DNA of 64,000 bases from Moritella sp. 24 (GTDB lineage Bacteria > Pseudomonadota > Gammaproteobacteria > Enterobacterales > Moritellaceae), in assembly GCF_018219155.1 (NCBI RefSeq), contig NZ_CP056123.1:4473505-4537504 (forward strand), in the 5' to 3' direction. A program made the position numbers and the translations under genes. The notes below the pieces were generated by a model, which was not told the DNA's origin, made no database searches, and saw nothing but the letters and a program-made list of their open reading frames with translations. Every line of letters starts with the position of its first letter. Positions within the stretch are counted from its first letter, which is position 1. Positions 45,649-55,606 of this stretch are shown here, piece after piece.

Positions 45649-46461
45649 TTATTTGATCGTCTTTCTTAATTCAGTAAGCACTGAAGACATAATAGGTGTG
45701 ACCCCTCGCCAAACTTTAAAACTCTCAGCAGCCTGGCCAACTAACATGCCCAAACCGTCAATCACAATTTCAGCACCTTGTTCTGCCGCCCATGAATTGA
45801 AAGCTGTCATGCCTGCTTTATACATCATGTCATAGCAAATTGTATCTGTATTAATTAATGTAGATGAAATGGCAGGGATAGCACCAGACAAACTCGCAGA
45901 CGTAGAATTAATAATAAGATCAAAATGGCCATTTAGCTCAGTAAAGCCGCATGCGTTAATATTACCTTTACCATTAAATAATGATGCTAACTGCTGTGCT
46001 TTTGCATCAGTACGGTTTGCAATAACAAGTTCTTTTATACCTTGATCTAATAATGGTCCTATTACCCCACGTGCAGCACCACCTGCACCAAGTAATAAAA
46101 TGCGTTTATTCGTTAATTCTGTATATTGTAATAAATCATGAACAAGACCAAAACCATCTGTATTATCACCAATAACACAGCCATCATCACGAAGATAAAG
46201 CGTATTAACCGCACCAGCAAGCTGTGCTCTTGCTGTTAATTCCTTAGCAAATGAAAAAGCATCCTCTTTAAAAGGCACGGTAATATTACAACCCTTCCCT
46301 CCCTGAGAGAAAAACGTATTCATTGCAGTAACAAAGCCATTAATTGGCGCTTCAATTGCCTGATAACTAAGATCCTGCGCAGTTTGCTGAGCAAACAAAG
46401 TATGAATCATCGGTGATTTACTGTGGTTAATTGGATTACCAAATACGGCATAACGATCCAT
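45649..46461 (-). CDS. aroE: Shikimate dehydrogenase
   Basis: NADPH-dependent reduction of 3-dehydroshikimate in aromatic amino acid synthesis. The 270-residue protein has [20 protein letters not shown] with the catalytic Lys, NTDGFG and the GAGGAARGV nucleotide loop. Start ATG 46459-46461 has AGGAG 9 nt upstream; an in-frame TTG three codons earlier lies directly on it. Near tsaC as in E. coli. Confidence 0.95.
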   Translation of the reverse strand: MDRYAVFGNPINHSKSPMIHTLFAQQTAQDLSYQAIEAPINGFVTAMNTFFSQGGKGCNITVPFKEDAFSFAKELTARAQLAGAVNTLYLRDDGCVIGDNTDGFGLVHDLLQYTELTNKRILLLGAGGAARGVIGPLLDQGIKELVIANRTDAKAQQLASLFNGKGNINACGFTELNGHFDLIINSTSASLSGAIPAISSTLINTDTICYDMMYKAGMTAFNSWAAEQGAEIVIDGLGMLVGQAAESFKVWRGVTPIMSSVLTELRKTIK

Positions 46462-46547
46462 ATTGCACAACTCCTGTAATGAAATGGACGAAAGAAAAAT
46501 CGAGTAAACAATGATATTACTATAACGGTCAATAAGTATTATTGAGA

Positions 46548-47135
46548 CTAACGATAAACCTTGCCAGTAAGCGCATCTGTGATCGTTGTCGGTTGTGAAA
46601 GTTCACCAACGGGCTCATCAACAATAGCGCCAAGGTGAGATTCTAATTGTGCAGCCACTTCCTCAGCAGTCACACAAGGTGTTAACCCCGTTAAATTAGC
46701 ACTGGTTGATGTAATTGGACCACCAAAAGCGAGACATAAGGTTTGCACTGTCGGGTGTGCAGATACACGAACAGCAATGCTATCAAATTGTCCTGTTAAC
46801 CATTTCGGTACTTGTGCTTTAGCAGGCATAACCCAAGTTGCAGGACCAGGCCAAGTTTGATTAATCTTATTGATTTGCGCTGTAGATAATAAGGTTAAAT
46901 CGACATAATCATTTAACTGCGCTAAGTTTGCAGCAATTAAGATCAAACCTTTTTCAACAGGACGCTGTTTGATGGTTAATAAGCGTTGAACCGCTTGCTC
47001 ATTCATTGGATCACAACCTAACCCAAAAACGGCTTCTGTTGGATAGGCTATAACCTGTTGATGTTGTAATGCTGTGACGGCATTACGAATAGCTGTTGAA
47101 TTATTCACTGTGATATATCTATTATTAATAGTCAT
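46548..47135 (-). CDS. tsaC: Threonylcarbamoyl-AMP synthase TsaC
   Basis: Makes threonylcarbamoyl-AMP for the t6A37 modification of tRNAs that read ANN codons. The 195-residue protein has [15 protein letters not shown], the KQRPVEKG and SANLTG motifs of the SUA5/YrdC family. It is the short form without the Sua5 C-terminal domain. The ATG follows a terminator hairpin with only about 7-13 nt between and has no clear Shine-Dalgarno. Confidence 0.93.
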   Translation of the reverse strand: MTINNRYITVNNSTAIRNAVTALQHQQVIAYPTEAVFGLGCDPMNEQAVQRLLTIKQRPVEKGLILIAANLAQLNDYVDLTLLSTAQINKINQTWPGPATWVMPAKAQVPKWLTGQFDSIAVRVSAHPTVQTLCLAFGGPITSTSANLTGLTPCVTAEEVAAQLESHLGAIVDEPVGELSQPTTITDALTGKVYR

Positions 47136-47165
47136 AAATAAAAATGGTAGCTTACGCTACCATTT
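47136..47165 (-). terminator. Terminator of purE
   Basis: AAATGGTAGC and GCTACCATTT form a 10-bp stem with a TTAC-type loop, followed on the minus strand by TTTATTTAT. It lies between purE and tsaC and overlaps the upstream region of tsaC. Confidence 0.75.
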
Positions 47166-47199
47166 CTGACTCTATAACGACAGTTATAAGACTAACTTA

Positions 47200-47709
47200 T
47201 TATAGTGCTTTTAGTTTAGCTTGTAGTGCTGCATCTTTAGCAATAATGCTGGCTGCATTTGCTTGACGTTCAGCTTTTACTTTTGCAGCCATTTCTGGGT
47301 TACCAATTGCTAACATTTGAGCTGCAAGGTAACCCGCATTTTTAGCGCCAGCGCTACCGATTGCTACAGAAGCAACAGGTACACCACCAGGCATTTGAAC
47401 TGTAGATAATAATGCATCCATACCTTGTAAAGGGCCTGCGTCAATTGGCACGCCAATAACAGGATGCGTTGTAATACCAGCAACTGCACCAGCTAAGTGA
47501 GCAGCAAGACCTGCAGCACAAATAAAGACTGCACAACCACGGCTTTCTGCATCAGTAACATACTGATGTGTCGCTGCAGGCGTACGGTGAGCAGAAGTTA
47601 CTTTCACTTCGTACTGGATTTCAAATGATTTAAGCACATTCAGTGTAGCCTGCATGACAGGTAAATCTGAATCTGAGCCCATTAATACTGCAACAAATTG
47701 TGTAGACAT
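47200..47709 (-). CDS. purE: N5-carboxyaminoimidazole ribonucleotide mutase
   Basis: Class I PurE moves the carboxyl group in purine synthesis. The 169-residue protein has MGSDSDLPVM, VTSAHRTP and GAAHLAG-like (GLAAHLAGAV) motifs. AAGGG lies 7 nt before the ATG. purK, needed to make its substrate and normally adjacent, is not in this window. Confidence 0.95.
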   Translation of the reverse strand: MSTQFVAVLMGSDSDLPVMQATLNVLKSFEIQYEVKVTSAHRTPAATHQYVTDAESRGCAVFICAAGLAAHLAGAVAGITTHPVIGVPIDAGPLQGMDALLSTVQMPGGVPVASVAIGSAGAKNAGYLAAQMLAIGNPEMAAKVKAERQANAASIIAKDAALQAKLKAL

Positions 47710-47770
47710 AATTATTCCCTTTCCGTATGAGTTATCTTTAATTATTTAAATTAACTGATAGTGTTAACCA

Positions 47771-48340
47771 CTATTCTAATAAAGCACGCTTATAACCACA
47801 TTTTTTTTGTGGACAAATAAGTTGTTTTCCATTACTGGTTTTCTTTTCAACTAAAATGGCCCATTGACACTCTGGGCAAGATTCTGAAACTGGCTTGAAA
47901 TTAATAATGTATTTACACTGTGGGTATTTATTACAAGAATAAAATATCTTTCCATAACGCGATTTTTTCTGCATCAAATCACCCGATTTACACTGCGGGC
48001 AACATATTCCGGTTTCATCTGGTGTTTCTGTTTTAGACATGTAATTGCAGGCTGGAAATTGAGTGCAGCCGATAAAAAAGCCATAACGGCCACGCTTTAA
48101 TGCGAGCTCATGCTGGCACTCTGGGCATACTGAACCGGCAAGTACTTTGTCATCTTCGAAATGAGACTGATTTGATAGAGGGCGTGAATATTCACAAGTT
48201 GGATAATTATTGCAACCTAAAAAGGGGCCTGATTTGGAATTTTTAATACTTAACTCAGCACCGCATTGCGGGCACGTCTCGTACTCTTTCTCCAAGGCAT
48301 GTTCATGAACTGTAAATAGTTTGTCGTCACTTTTAGACAT
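47771..48340 (-). CDS. yrdD: Topoisomerase I-type zinc-finger protein YrdD
   Basis: A 189-residue protein made of four C4 zinc ribbons (CPQCG.. CNNYPTCEY, CPECQ.. CTQFPACNY, CPQCK.. CNKYPQCKY, CPECQ.. CPQKKCGY). These resemble the C-terminal zinc domains of topoisomerase I, but no toprim or transesterification domain is present. E. coli yrdD sits in the same neighbourhood. A DNA-binding role is inferred. Confidence 0.88.
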   Translation of the reverse strand: MSKSDDKLFTVHEHALEKEYETCPQCGAELSIKNSKSGPFLGCNNYPTCEYSRPLSNQSHFEDDKVLAGSVCPECQHELALKRGRYGFFIGCTQFPACNYMSKTETPDETGICCPQCKSGDLMQKKSRYGKIFYSCNKYPQCKYIINFKPVSESCPECQWAILVEKKTSNGKQLICPQKKCGYKRALLE

Positions 48341-48446
48341 TTGAACAATTTTAAAATGAATAATTGATGGGCGGATATTAGCAAAATTGACATTTTATGC
48401 CAGTAATTAATGCAATTAAAATCGCCCGTTCACTATAATTTATAGT

Positions 48447-48923
48447 TTAGTGTAGATACTCATGAGTTTTAGCTTGCACTAATTCTTCCATCTGTAAATA
48501 CGCTTTTTCGCCGTTTGGAACATTAAATAACACCATCAAAATAATCCACTTTATGTCATCAAGATCCATGTTAGTGTTTTCAAGTTCAACTAAACGTGCA
48601 ATAGCCATTTCTCTCGTTTCAATATTAAGCACATTAATATGCTCTAAAAATAATAGAAAACCACGGCATTCAGTATTTATATAAAATTGCTCAGCTTCAG
48701 TATAAATTCGCATCGAACTCACACTTGAAACTTGCAGATGAGTTTGCACACCACCATTACGTAATTCGACTAAATTTTCAATCCATGTAATCGCTTTATG
48801 TATTTCAGCTTCAGCAAAACCAGCCTGAATTAACTCACCTAGTAAGTCATCTCGATCAACTAAGAACTCAGATTCATTTTGTTCATAAAAGTTTTCGAAA
48901 AGATAAATAAGTATATCTAGCAT
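48447..48923 (-). CDS. smg: Smg family protein (DUF494)
   Basis: A 158-residue protein close in length to E. coli Smg. It starts MLDILIYLFENFYE and has SMRIYT and CRGFLLFLE, ETREMAI and LKW-like segments conserved in the family. Function is unknown. The ATG overlaps the dprA stop (TAATG) with GGAGG 5 nt upstream. A longer upstream frame inside dprA was rejected. Confidence 0.93.
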   Translation of the reverse strand: MLDILIYLFENFYEQNESEFLVDRDDLLGELIQAGFAEAEIHKAITWIENLVELRNGGVQTHLQVSSVSSMRIYTEAEQFYINTECRGFLLFLEHINVLNIETREMAIARLVELENTNMDLDDIKWIILMVLFNVPNGEKAYLQMEELVQAKTHEYLH

Positions 48924-50032
48924 TAGCGCCTCCGTTGCGATCTCACATAGCCGCCGGGCACAACACTCACCCAATTATCAAGTTCGAGTTCAATTAAACT
49001 CGTTAATACTTGGCTAACAGGTTGTTGGCTGCGCTCAGCAATGAAATCTGCTGTCGTTACCTCATAACCGACACTATCTAAGATAATTTGATTTGGCAAT
49101 GAAACAGTTTCGGGATCAGAGCTGAACAGGTCTGTTTGCTCAAATTTCGTACTTACATTTATATATGTGAGTTCATCAGTTATATCACTTGTTTGAGTAA
49201 TGAGTTTTGCACCTTGTTGGATCAAATAGTGACAACCCGCAGCCATGGGATTATCTATCGCGCCCGGCACTGCAAACACCTCTCGTCCTTGTTCTAGTGC
49301 ATAACGGGCCGAAATCAACGAACCACTCTTTAACGCAGCTTCAATAACTATCACCCCAAGAGACAGCCCGCTAACAATACGGTTACGACGAGGGAAGTTC
49401 TCGGGCCTCGCTTGTGTAAAAGGACTAAATTCAGAAACTAAAGCACCTTGCTCTCGGATCTGTTGTGCTAATTTTTGATGACGCTTAGGGTAAATATTCG
49501 CTAATCCAGTACCTAGAACAGCAATAGTCTCCCCTTTGCTTTCTAATACACTACGATGGCATTCGCTATCAATACCAATTGCGAGGCCACTCGTCACAAC
49601 CAATCCCTGTAATACTAATTCAGCAGAAAGCTGATGTGCATGTCGCTTACCGTAATAACTCGGATTTCGGGTGCCAACCATCGCAATTTGAGGCTTGGAT
49701 AAGAGCTTAATGTTCCCTTCGAGATATAACAACAAAGGGGGTGATGCGATATTTTTTAATGCCAAGGGATAATGCTGAGAAGTGATAGGAATTAAATAAC
49801 GATCTTCACTGATTGAAAGCCAGTTAAGAGAGTGATCGATAGTCGACCAATCGGGATTGAGAATAGCTTGCTGCTGCGCGGCATCCAAACCAAGAGATTG
49901 TAGATACTGCGCAGAGCTGGTAAATAATGTAGTTAACGATGTTTTTTGCAATAACTTTAGCGCCCTACTCCCTCCAATCTTAGGTACGTCGTATAGCGCT
50001 AACCAATATTTATCTTGCTCATTAACCATCAT
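48923..50032 (-). CDS. dprA: DNA processing protein DprA
   Basis: Loads RecA on incoming single-stranded DNA in natural transformation. The 369-residue protein has a SAM-like N terminus, the Rossmann core with GTRNPSYYG, SGLAIGIDSECHR, GTGLANIYPKRH and FPRRNRIVSGLS, then a C-terminal winged-helix DML1-like domain. Overlaps smg by one base. Two adjacent ATG codons; the first is taken. Presence does not prove competence. Confidence 0.94.
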   Translation of the reverse strand: MMVNEQDKYWLALYDVPKIGGSRALKLLQKTSLTTLFTSSAQYLQSLGLDAAQQQAILNPDWSTIDHSLNWLSISEDRYLIPITSQHYPLALKNIASPPLLLYLEGNIKLLSKPQIAMVGTRNPSYYGKRHAHQLSAELVLQGLVVTSGLAIGIDSECHRSVLESKGETIAVLGTGLANIYPKRHQKLAQQIREQGALVSEFSPFTQARPENFPRRNRIVSGLSLGVIVIEAALKSGSLISARYALEQGREVFAVPGAIDNPMAAGCHYLIQQGAKLITQTSDITDELTYINVSTKFEQTDLFSSDPETVSLPNQIILDSVGYEVTTADFIAERSQQPVSQVLTSLIELELDNWVSVVPGGYVRSQRRR

Positions 50033-50047
50033 TACTTTACCTAGTTA

Positions 50048-51139
50048 TCATAAATTACTTACCTTATCGTTAAGTTTAATCACTTGTGAGCTGTGTGTGA
50101 TAAGCGCAAGGCTTACTTTGTCATAAACTTTGAACACCATCATTTCTCCGATCCGTTCATCTGGGAGCTGTAACTCATTTTTGCTACCAAATAGCTTATC
50201 GTACTGGTTAACTTGATCGTCGTAATTAAAATCCAGATCTTGTTCATTGCGAATAATCGTTTTACCACGCTTTAATACTGAGAATACATCACCAGCACCA
50301 ACACTATCACGCCAACCACGGTTAATGATCACCACATCATTTTTGCCAATCGCACTGTATTTTTCATCGGCGGCAACAATCACACCATCACTTGCCAGCT
50401 GAAAATTACGCGGTTGAAAATAAACCGGTAATCGGTCTTGTTCCGGCATTGGTAATAATCGATCACCTTTACGCGCTTCTTTTGTACTTTTTAAAATTAA
50501 TAATTTTGCTGGAACCGTCTCAGTGCCAGTATTGACAACACGTGCAATAGCGATGAATTCGACTTCATTACCCAGTTTTTCTTTCGTCACCGGATCCATA
50601 TAAGTACGACCACGACGATAAATACCGTATTGACCAGGCTTTAAAGAGCTTGAAGCAAAAATACTATGACCAACAAGGAATGTGGTATTGCCATCATTAT
50701 TGCCTAAGATCACAGGGGCCAATTTTAATTTATCATCGGCGGCTACATAATCACGGCTTAAAAAAGAATTGATCAGTTTAAGCGGTATAGTTGGGATAGC
50801 ACGACTCCCTTTTAACTCAGGCCGTGCTTTGGGAGAGACTTTTAATATACGTTTACGTACATGATTACGTACTAAGCGTGGCTGCCCATCGACAAAGATC
50901 AATTGTAGTTTATCGCCGGGATAGATAAGATGCGGATCATCTAATGCTGGATTAGCATCCCACAATTGTGGCCATAACCACGGGCTTTGTAAGTATTTAC
51001 TCGATATATCCCAAAGGGTATCACCTTCTTTAACGATATATTCAGTGGGGTATTGATTTTTTAAGTTTAAGCTATCAGCATGCGCTAAAAAAGGTAAAAT
51101 AGCAGCCAAAGCAAAGATCAAACGACGTTTTATGGACAT
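50048..51139 (-). CDS. LysM-domain envelope protein
   Basis: A 363-residue exported protein. A signal peptide (about residues 1-21, ending LAHA) is followed by a LysM domain at about 34-82 (YIVKEGDTLWDISSKYL, HLIYPGDKL). The rest has no motif I know. Similar proteins lie next to dprA in many gammaproteobacteria. Binding to peptidoglycan is likely; enzyme activity is not indicated. Divergent from def. Confidence 0.88.
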   Translation of the reverse strand: MSIKRRLIFALAAILPFLAHADSLNLKNQYPTEYIVKEGDTLWDISSKYLQSPWLWPQLWDANPALDDPHLIYPGDKLQLIFVDGQPRLVRNHVRKRILKVSPKARPELKGSRAIPTIPLKLINSFLSRDYVAADDKLKLAPVILGNNDGNTTFLVGHSIFASSSLKPGQYGIYRRGRTYMDPVTKEKLGNEVEFIAIARVVNTGTETVPAKLLILKSTKEARKGDRLLPMPEQDRLPVYFQPRNFQLASDGVIVAADEKYSAIGKNDVVIINRGWRDSVGAGDVFSVLKRGKTIIRNEQDLDFNYDDQVNQYDKLFGSKNELQLPDERIGEMMVFKVYDKVSLALITHSSQVIKLNDKVSNL

Positions 51140-51244
51140 ATCCTTTCCTAATTGTTGTTTGAACGCTTATATTTATAGTGATTATTGTAACGTTTTACGT
51201 CAAAATTAAGCGTTATTTGAATCCATTCAAAATAAGAAAGTACC

Positions 51245-51748
51245 ATGGCTATATTAGAAGTTTTACATTTTCCTGATGATCGATTGAAAAAAATTGCTCA
51301 ACCTGTGCAGGAAATCACACCAGCGATACAAACCATCATCGATGACATGCTCGAAACCATGTATGCCGAAGAAGGCATTGGTTTAGCCGCTGTACAAGTT
51401 AATATTTTACAACGCATTGTTGTTATCGATCTGTCAGGAACACGCGATGAACCTCTGATCCTTATCAATCCAGTACTTACCGATAAATCCGGTGATACAG
51501 GTATTGAAGAAGGTTGCCTATCGGTACCAGAATCACGCGCTTTTGTGCCTCGCGCAGAAAGCGTGACTGTAACAGCACTAGACCGTGATGGTAATGAGTT
51601 TACACTAGAAGCCCATGATTTATTAGCCATTTGTTTACAGCACGAAGTAGATCACCTGAATGGAAAACTCTTCATTGACTACTTATCGCCGCTAAAACAG
51701 CAAAGAATTCGAAAAAAGCTAGAAAAGCTAGCACGTCAAAACAAATAA
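51245..51748 (+). CDS. def: Peptide deformylase
   Basis: Removes the formyl group from nascent proteins. The 167-residue metalloenzyme has motif [10 protein letters not shown], motif [11 protein letters not shown] with the metal Cys, and motif [11 protein letters not shown] with two metal His. The usual Pro of motif I (AAPQ) is Val here, which the family tolerates. It precedes fmt by 22 nt. Confidence 0.95.
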   Translation: MAILEVLHFPDDRLKKIAQPVQEITPAIQTIIDDMLETMYAEEGIGLAAVQVNILQRIVVIDLSGTRDEPLILINPVLTDKSGDTGIEEGCLSVPESRAFVPRAESVTVTALDRDGNEFTLEAHDLLAICLQHEVDHLNGKLFIDYLSPLKQQRIRKKLEKLARQNK

Positions 51749-51770
51749 GAATACAAAGTAGGAATTAATC

Positions 51771-52724
51771 TTGACTAAACCACTACGCATTATTTTTGCT
51801 GGCACACCCGATTTTGCCGCAAAACATCTCTCTGCATTATTAAATTCAGAGCATGAAGTGATCGCTGTATACAGCCAACCAGACCGTCCAGCTGGTCGTG
51901 GTAAAAAATTAAAACCAAGCGATGTAAAACAACTTGCAGTAAGCCATGATATTCCAGTTTACCAACCAGTTAGTTTACGTAATGAAGAAGCACAACAAGA
52001 ATTAGCAGCGTTAAATGCAGATCTCATGGTTGTGGTTGCTTATGGCTTAATCCTGCCACAAATTGTACTCGATACTCCACGTTTAGGTTGTATTAACGTG
52101 CACGGTTCGTTATTACCAAGATGGCGTGGTGCAGCACCAATCCAACGTTCAATTTGGGCTGGCGATTCAGAAACTGGCGTAACGATTATGCAAATGGACT
52201 TAGGCCTAGATACCGGTGCCATGCTACACAAAGTTACATGCCCAATTGCTGATGATGAAACCAGTGCAAGTTTATATGACAAACTAGCAGAGCTCGGCCC
52301 ACAAGGTTTGCTAGAAACATTAGCACAAATCAGTAACAACACAGCCGTTGCTGAAGTGCAAGATGACGAACAAGCAAACTATGCATCAAAACTAAGCAAA
52401 GAAGAAGCAAACATAGATTGGACTCAATCAGCTGTAGAAATTGAACGTCAAGTGCGTGCTTTTAACCCTTGGCCTGTAAGTTATACACAAATTGCTGAAC
52501 AGAATGTTAAAATTTGGCAAACAAGCATCAGTGAAGAAAGTACCGATGCGCAGCCAGGCACTGTTATAGCGGCAACAAAACAAGGCATTCAAGTCGCAAC
52601 GGGTAATGGCGTTTTAACGTTATTAAACATGCAGCTTGCAGGTAAAAAAGCCATGCCAGTTCAGGACATATTAAACGCTCGTAAAGAGTGGTTTACTGTT
52701 GGCCAATTACTTAATTCTATTTAA
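51771..52724 (+). CDS. fmt: Methionyl-tRNA formyltransferase
   Basis: Formylates initiator Met-tRNA with 10-formyl-THF. The 317-residue protein begins [17 protein letters not shown] and contains [17 protein letters not shown] with the catalytic His and LDTGAML. The start codon is TTG (51771-51773) with AGGA 7 nt upstream; no ATG gives the conserved N terminus. Downstream of def, upstream of rsmB, the common order. Confidence 0.95.
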   Translation: MTKPLRIIFAGTPDFAAKHLSALLNSEHEVIAVYSQPDRPAGRGKKLKPSDVKQLAVSHDIPVYQPVSLRNEEAQQELAALNADLMVVVAYGLILPQIVLDTPRLGCINVHGSLLPRWRGAAPIQRSIWAGDSETGVTIMQMDLGLDTGAMLHKVTCPIADDETSASLYDKLAELGPQGLLETLAQISNNTAVAEVQDDEQANYASKLSKEEANIDWTQSAVEIERQVRAFNPWPVSYTQIAEQNVKIWQTSISEESTDAQPGTVIAATKQGIQVATGNGVLTLLNMQLAGKKAMPVQDILNARKEWFTVGQLLNSI

Positions 52725-52731
52725 TACCTAT

Positions 52732-52756
52732 AACCGCTCACCAACATTGAGCGGTT
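52732..52756 (+). other. Hairpin between fmt and rsmB
   Basis: AACCGCTCA and TGAGCGGTT form a perfect 9-bp stem with a 7-nt loop. No T-run follows. It may be a processing or stability element, or cover the rsmB ribosome-binding region, which begins about 20 nt later. Confidence 0.55.
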
Positions 52757-52775
52757 CTACCGCGGATATATAACC

Positions 52776-54071
52776 ATGAAAACCAGAGCTAGCGCTGCAA
52801 AAGTACTTTACCAAGTTGTTGATAGAGGTCAGTCATTGACGACAGCCTTACCAATTGCTCAGCAATTATTACCAGCCAAGGATCGTGCTTTACTACAGGA
52901 GATCTGTTACGGCGTATTGCGCTGGTTGCCACGTCTTGAATTTATTAGCCGTCAACTAATGAGTAAACCATTAACCGGTAAGCAAAGACCTGTTCATTTC
53001 TTAATTTTAGTTGGTTTATACCAATTAAAATTCATGCGCATTCCTGCACATGCAGCAGTAGCAGAAACAGTAAACGCAATCAAAGTATTAAAATCACCTA
53101 AATTGAGTGGTTTAGTTAATGCAATTTTACGTAATTACCAACGCCAACAAGATGATCTAGAAGCTCAAGCAGACGGTAATGATGCGTGTAAATTTGGTCA
53201 TCCAGGCTGGTTAATTAAGCGTATTAAAGCGGCTTATCCAGAACAATGGCAAGATGTATTAATGGCTAATAATGAACGCCCACCAATGTGGATCCGTGTT
53301 AATCAACAGCATCATAATCAAGCTGATTATCAAGCATTATTAGCCGCTGATGAAATCGTTGCTGATATCGTAGAAAGTGCAAGTTCAGCACTGCGTTTAG
53401 AAAAGCCAACCGACGTTTATAAGCTAGCTGGTTTTGCAGAAGGTCACAGTTCTGTACAAGATGGTGCAGCACAATTTGCAGCGCAATTCCTAGACGCGCA
53501 ACCAGGCGAATTAATTCTTGATGCTTGTGCCGCGCCAGGTGGTAAAACAGCGCATATTTTAGAGCGCCAACCAGCATTAAAACACCTTGTTGCCGTTGAT
53601 TTCGATGCGACACGTTTGAGCCGTGTACAAGAAAACCTAACCCGTATGCAATTAGAAGCTGAACTTATTCACGGCGATGCAAGTAAGCCTGAAGATTGGT
53701 GGAAAGGTGATAAGTTTGATCGCATATTATTAGATGCCCCTTGTAGTGCAACGGGCGTTATTCGTCGTCATCCTGATATTAAATGGTTACGTCGTGATAG
53801 CGACATTGCACCATTAGTACAATTACAATCTGAAATTTTAGACGCTATGTGGCAGCAGCTAAAACCAGGTGGCACCTTGCTATATGCAACATGCTCAATT
53901 TTACCTGCTGAAAACAGTGAACAAATTGCTCAATTTGTTGCTCGTACTCCAGATGCAGCACTGATTCCGCTAACAAAAAATAGTGATGATCAAGCATCAA
54001 GCTGGCAGATCCTACCAAATACCCAAGGTATGGATGGGTTCTTCTACGCGAAATTACAGAAGAAAGCATAA
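52776..54071 (+). CDS. rsmB: 16S rRNA m5C967 methyltransferase RsmB
   Basis: S-adenosylmethionine-dependent methyltransferase. The 431-residue protein has a NusB-like N-terminal RNA-binding domain (about 1-140) and a catalytic domain with [35 protein letters not shown] (catalytic Cys) and LYATCSI (second Cys). Usual length. After fmt and before trkA, as in E. coli. Confidence 0.95.
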   Translation: MKTRASAAKVLYQVVDRGQSLTTALPIAQQLLPAKDRALLQEICYGVLRWLPRLEFISRQLMSKPLTGKQRPVHFLILVGLYQLKFMRIPAHAAVAETVNAIKVLKSPKLSGLVNAILRNYQRQQDDLEAQADGNDACKFGHPGWLIKRIKAAYPEQWQDVLMANNERPPMWIRVNQQHHNQADYQALLAADEIVADIVESASSALRLEKPTDVYKLAGFAEGHSSVQDGAAQFAAQFLDAQPGELILDACAAPGGKTAHILERQPALKHLVAVDFDATRLSRVQENLTRMQLEAELIHGDASKPEDWWKGDKFDRILLDAPCSATGVIRRHPDIKWLRRDSDIAPLVQLQSEILDAMWQQLKPGGTLLYATCSILPAENSEQIAQFVARTPDAALIPLTKNSDDQASSWQILPNTQGMDGFFYAKLQKKA

Positions 54072-54086
54072 CGATACTGTCATACA

Positions 54087-54115
54087 AGCCAAGCTATAGT
54101 TGTTATAGTTTGGCT
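54087..54115 (+). other. Hairpin between rsmB and trkA
   Basis: AGCCAAGCTATA and TATAGTTTGGCT form a 12-bp stem with one wobble and a 5-nt loop. There is no T-run on either strand. Could be a weak terminator or a transcript-stability hairpin. Confidence 0.5.
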
Positions 54116-54208
54116 ATAAACTATTGGCGTTATTCGACTTTACCTTAGATAAGCGTAGAATCGCTTAATCAAAACAGATCATGACAATTTTATTTGGTGC
54201 GAGGTTAA

Positions 54209-55585
54209 ATGAAAATCATCATTATCGGTGCAGGCCAGGTTGGCGGCACATTAGCTGAAAATTTAGTTGGTGAAAATAATGACATCACCATTATTGATCG
54301 CGATGGTAACAGCTTAAGAAATTTACAAGATAAATTTGATTTACGTGTTGTTGAAGGTCACGGTGCTAATCCAGACGTGCTTCGTGAAGCGGGTGCACAA
54401 GATGCTGATATGCTCGTTGCAGTAACCAACAATGACGAAACCAATATGATTGCTTGTCAGGTTGCTTACACCCTCTTTAATACACCAAATAAAATAGCCC
54501 GAATTAGAAACGAATCTTATCTCCACAACAAAGAAACCTTATTCCATAACGATGCAATTGCTGTCGACCACTTAATTGCCCCCGAGCAACTGGTAACAGA
54601 CTATATTAAACGTCTGATCGACTACCCTGGTGCACTGCAAGTGGTTAACTTCGCGAATAACAAAGTGGGTTTAGTTGCGCTAAAAGCCTATTACGGAGGT
54701 CCATTAGTTGGTAATGCTCTCGCAGCATTACGTGAGCATATGCCGAACGTAGAAGCCCGAGTAGCCGCTATTTTCCGTCAAGGAAAGCCGATCCGCCCAC
54801 TAGGTACGACGATTATTGAAGCCGATGACGAAGTATTCTTTGTATCCGCAAGCAATAATATCCGAGCCGTAATGAGTGAGTTACAAAAGCTCGAAAAACC
54901 TTATCGTCGTATTATTATTGCGGGCGGTGGTAATATCGGTGCAGCACTAGCAACTCGTTTAGAACGTGATTATTCGGTTAAATTAATCGAACGTAACATC
55001 ACTCGAGCAGAACAGCTGTCTGAAATGCTCAACAATACGATTGTATTCTGTGGCGATGCATCTGATCAGGAATTACTGAGCGAAGAACACATTGATCAAA
55101 CGGATGTATTTATCGCCGTAACCAATGACGATGAAGCAAATATCATGTCGGCAATGCTTGCTAAACGCATGGGCGCGAAAAAAGCCATGGTATTAATTCA
55201 ACGTGGTGCTTATGTGGATTTAGTCCAAGGCGGTACCATTGATATTGCCATATCGCCACAACAAGCAACAATCTCCGCGTTGTTAACCCATGTGCGTCGT
55301 GCTGATATTGCCAACGTATATTCATTGCGTCGTGGGGCAGCTGAAGCGATTGAAGCGATTGCGCATGGTGATAAATTAACATCTCGCGTTGTAGGTCGTA
55401 CAGTCGGTAGCTTAAAACTACCATTAGGTACTACGATTGGCGCAATTGTCCGTAATGACACCGTTTTAATTGCCCATGACAAAACAGTCATTGAACAAGA
55501 TGATCACGTCGTTATGTTCCTCGTTGATAAAAAGTTCATCCCTGATGTAGAAAAACTTTTTCAACCAAGTCCGTTTTTCTTATAA
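54209..55585 (+). CDS. trkA: Trk potassium uptake regulator TrkA
   Basis: Peripheral NAD(H)-binding subunit that gates TrkH/TrkG. The 458-residue protein has two Rossmann folds, [13 protein letters not shown] at residues 7-19 and [13 protein letters not shown] at about 237, each followed by a TrkA-C type domain. AGGTTAA precedes the ATG. It lies 21 nt before trkH, forming a potassium importer unit. Confidence 0.96.
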   Translation: MKIIIIGAGQVGGTLAENLVGENNDITIIDRDGNSLRNLQDKFDLRVVEGHGANPDVLREAGAQDADMLVAVTNNDETNMIACQVAYTLFNTPNKIARIRNESYLHNKETLFHNDAIAVDHLIAPEQLVTDYIKRLIDYPGALQVVNFANNKVGLVALKAYYGGPLVGNALAALREHMPNVEARVAAIFRQGKPIRPLGTTIIEADDEVFFVSASNNIRAVMSELQKLEKPYRRIIIAGGGNIGAALATRLERDYSVKLIERNITRAEQLSEMLNNTIVFCGDASDQELLSEEHIDQTDVFIAVTNDDEANIMSAMLAKRMGAKKAMVLIQRGAYVDLVQGGTIDIAISPQQATISALLTHVRRADIANVYSLRRGAAEAIEAIAHGDKLTSRVVGRTVGSLKLPLGTTIGAIVRNDTVLIAHDKTVIEQDDHVVMFLVDKKFIPDVEKLFQPSPFFL

Positions 55586-55606
55586 ACACGCATAGAAACT
55601 TGTTCC

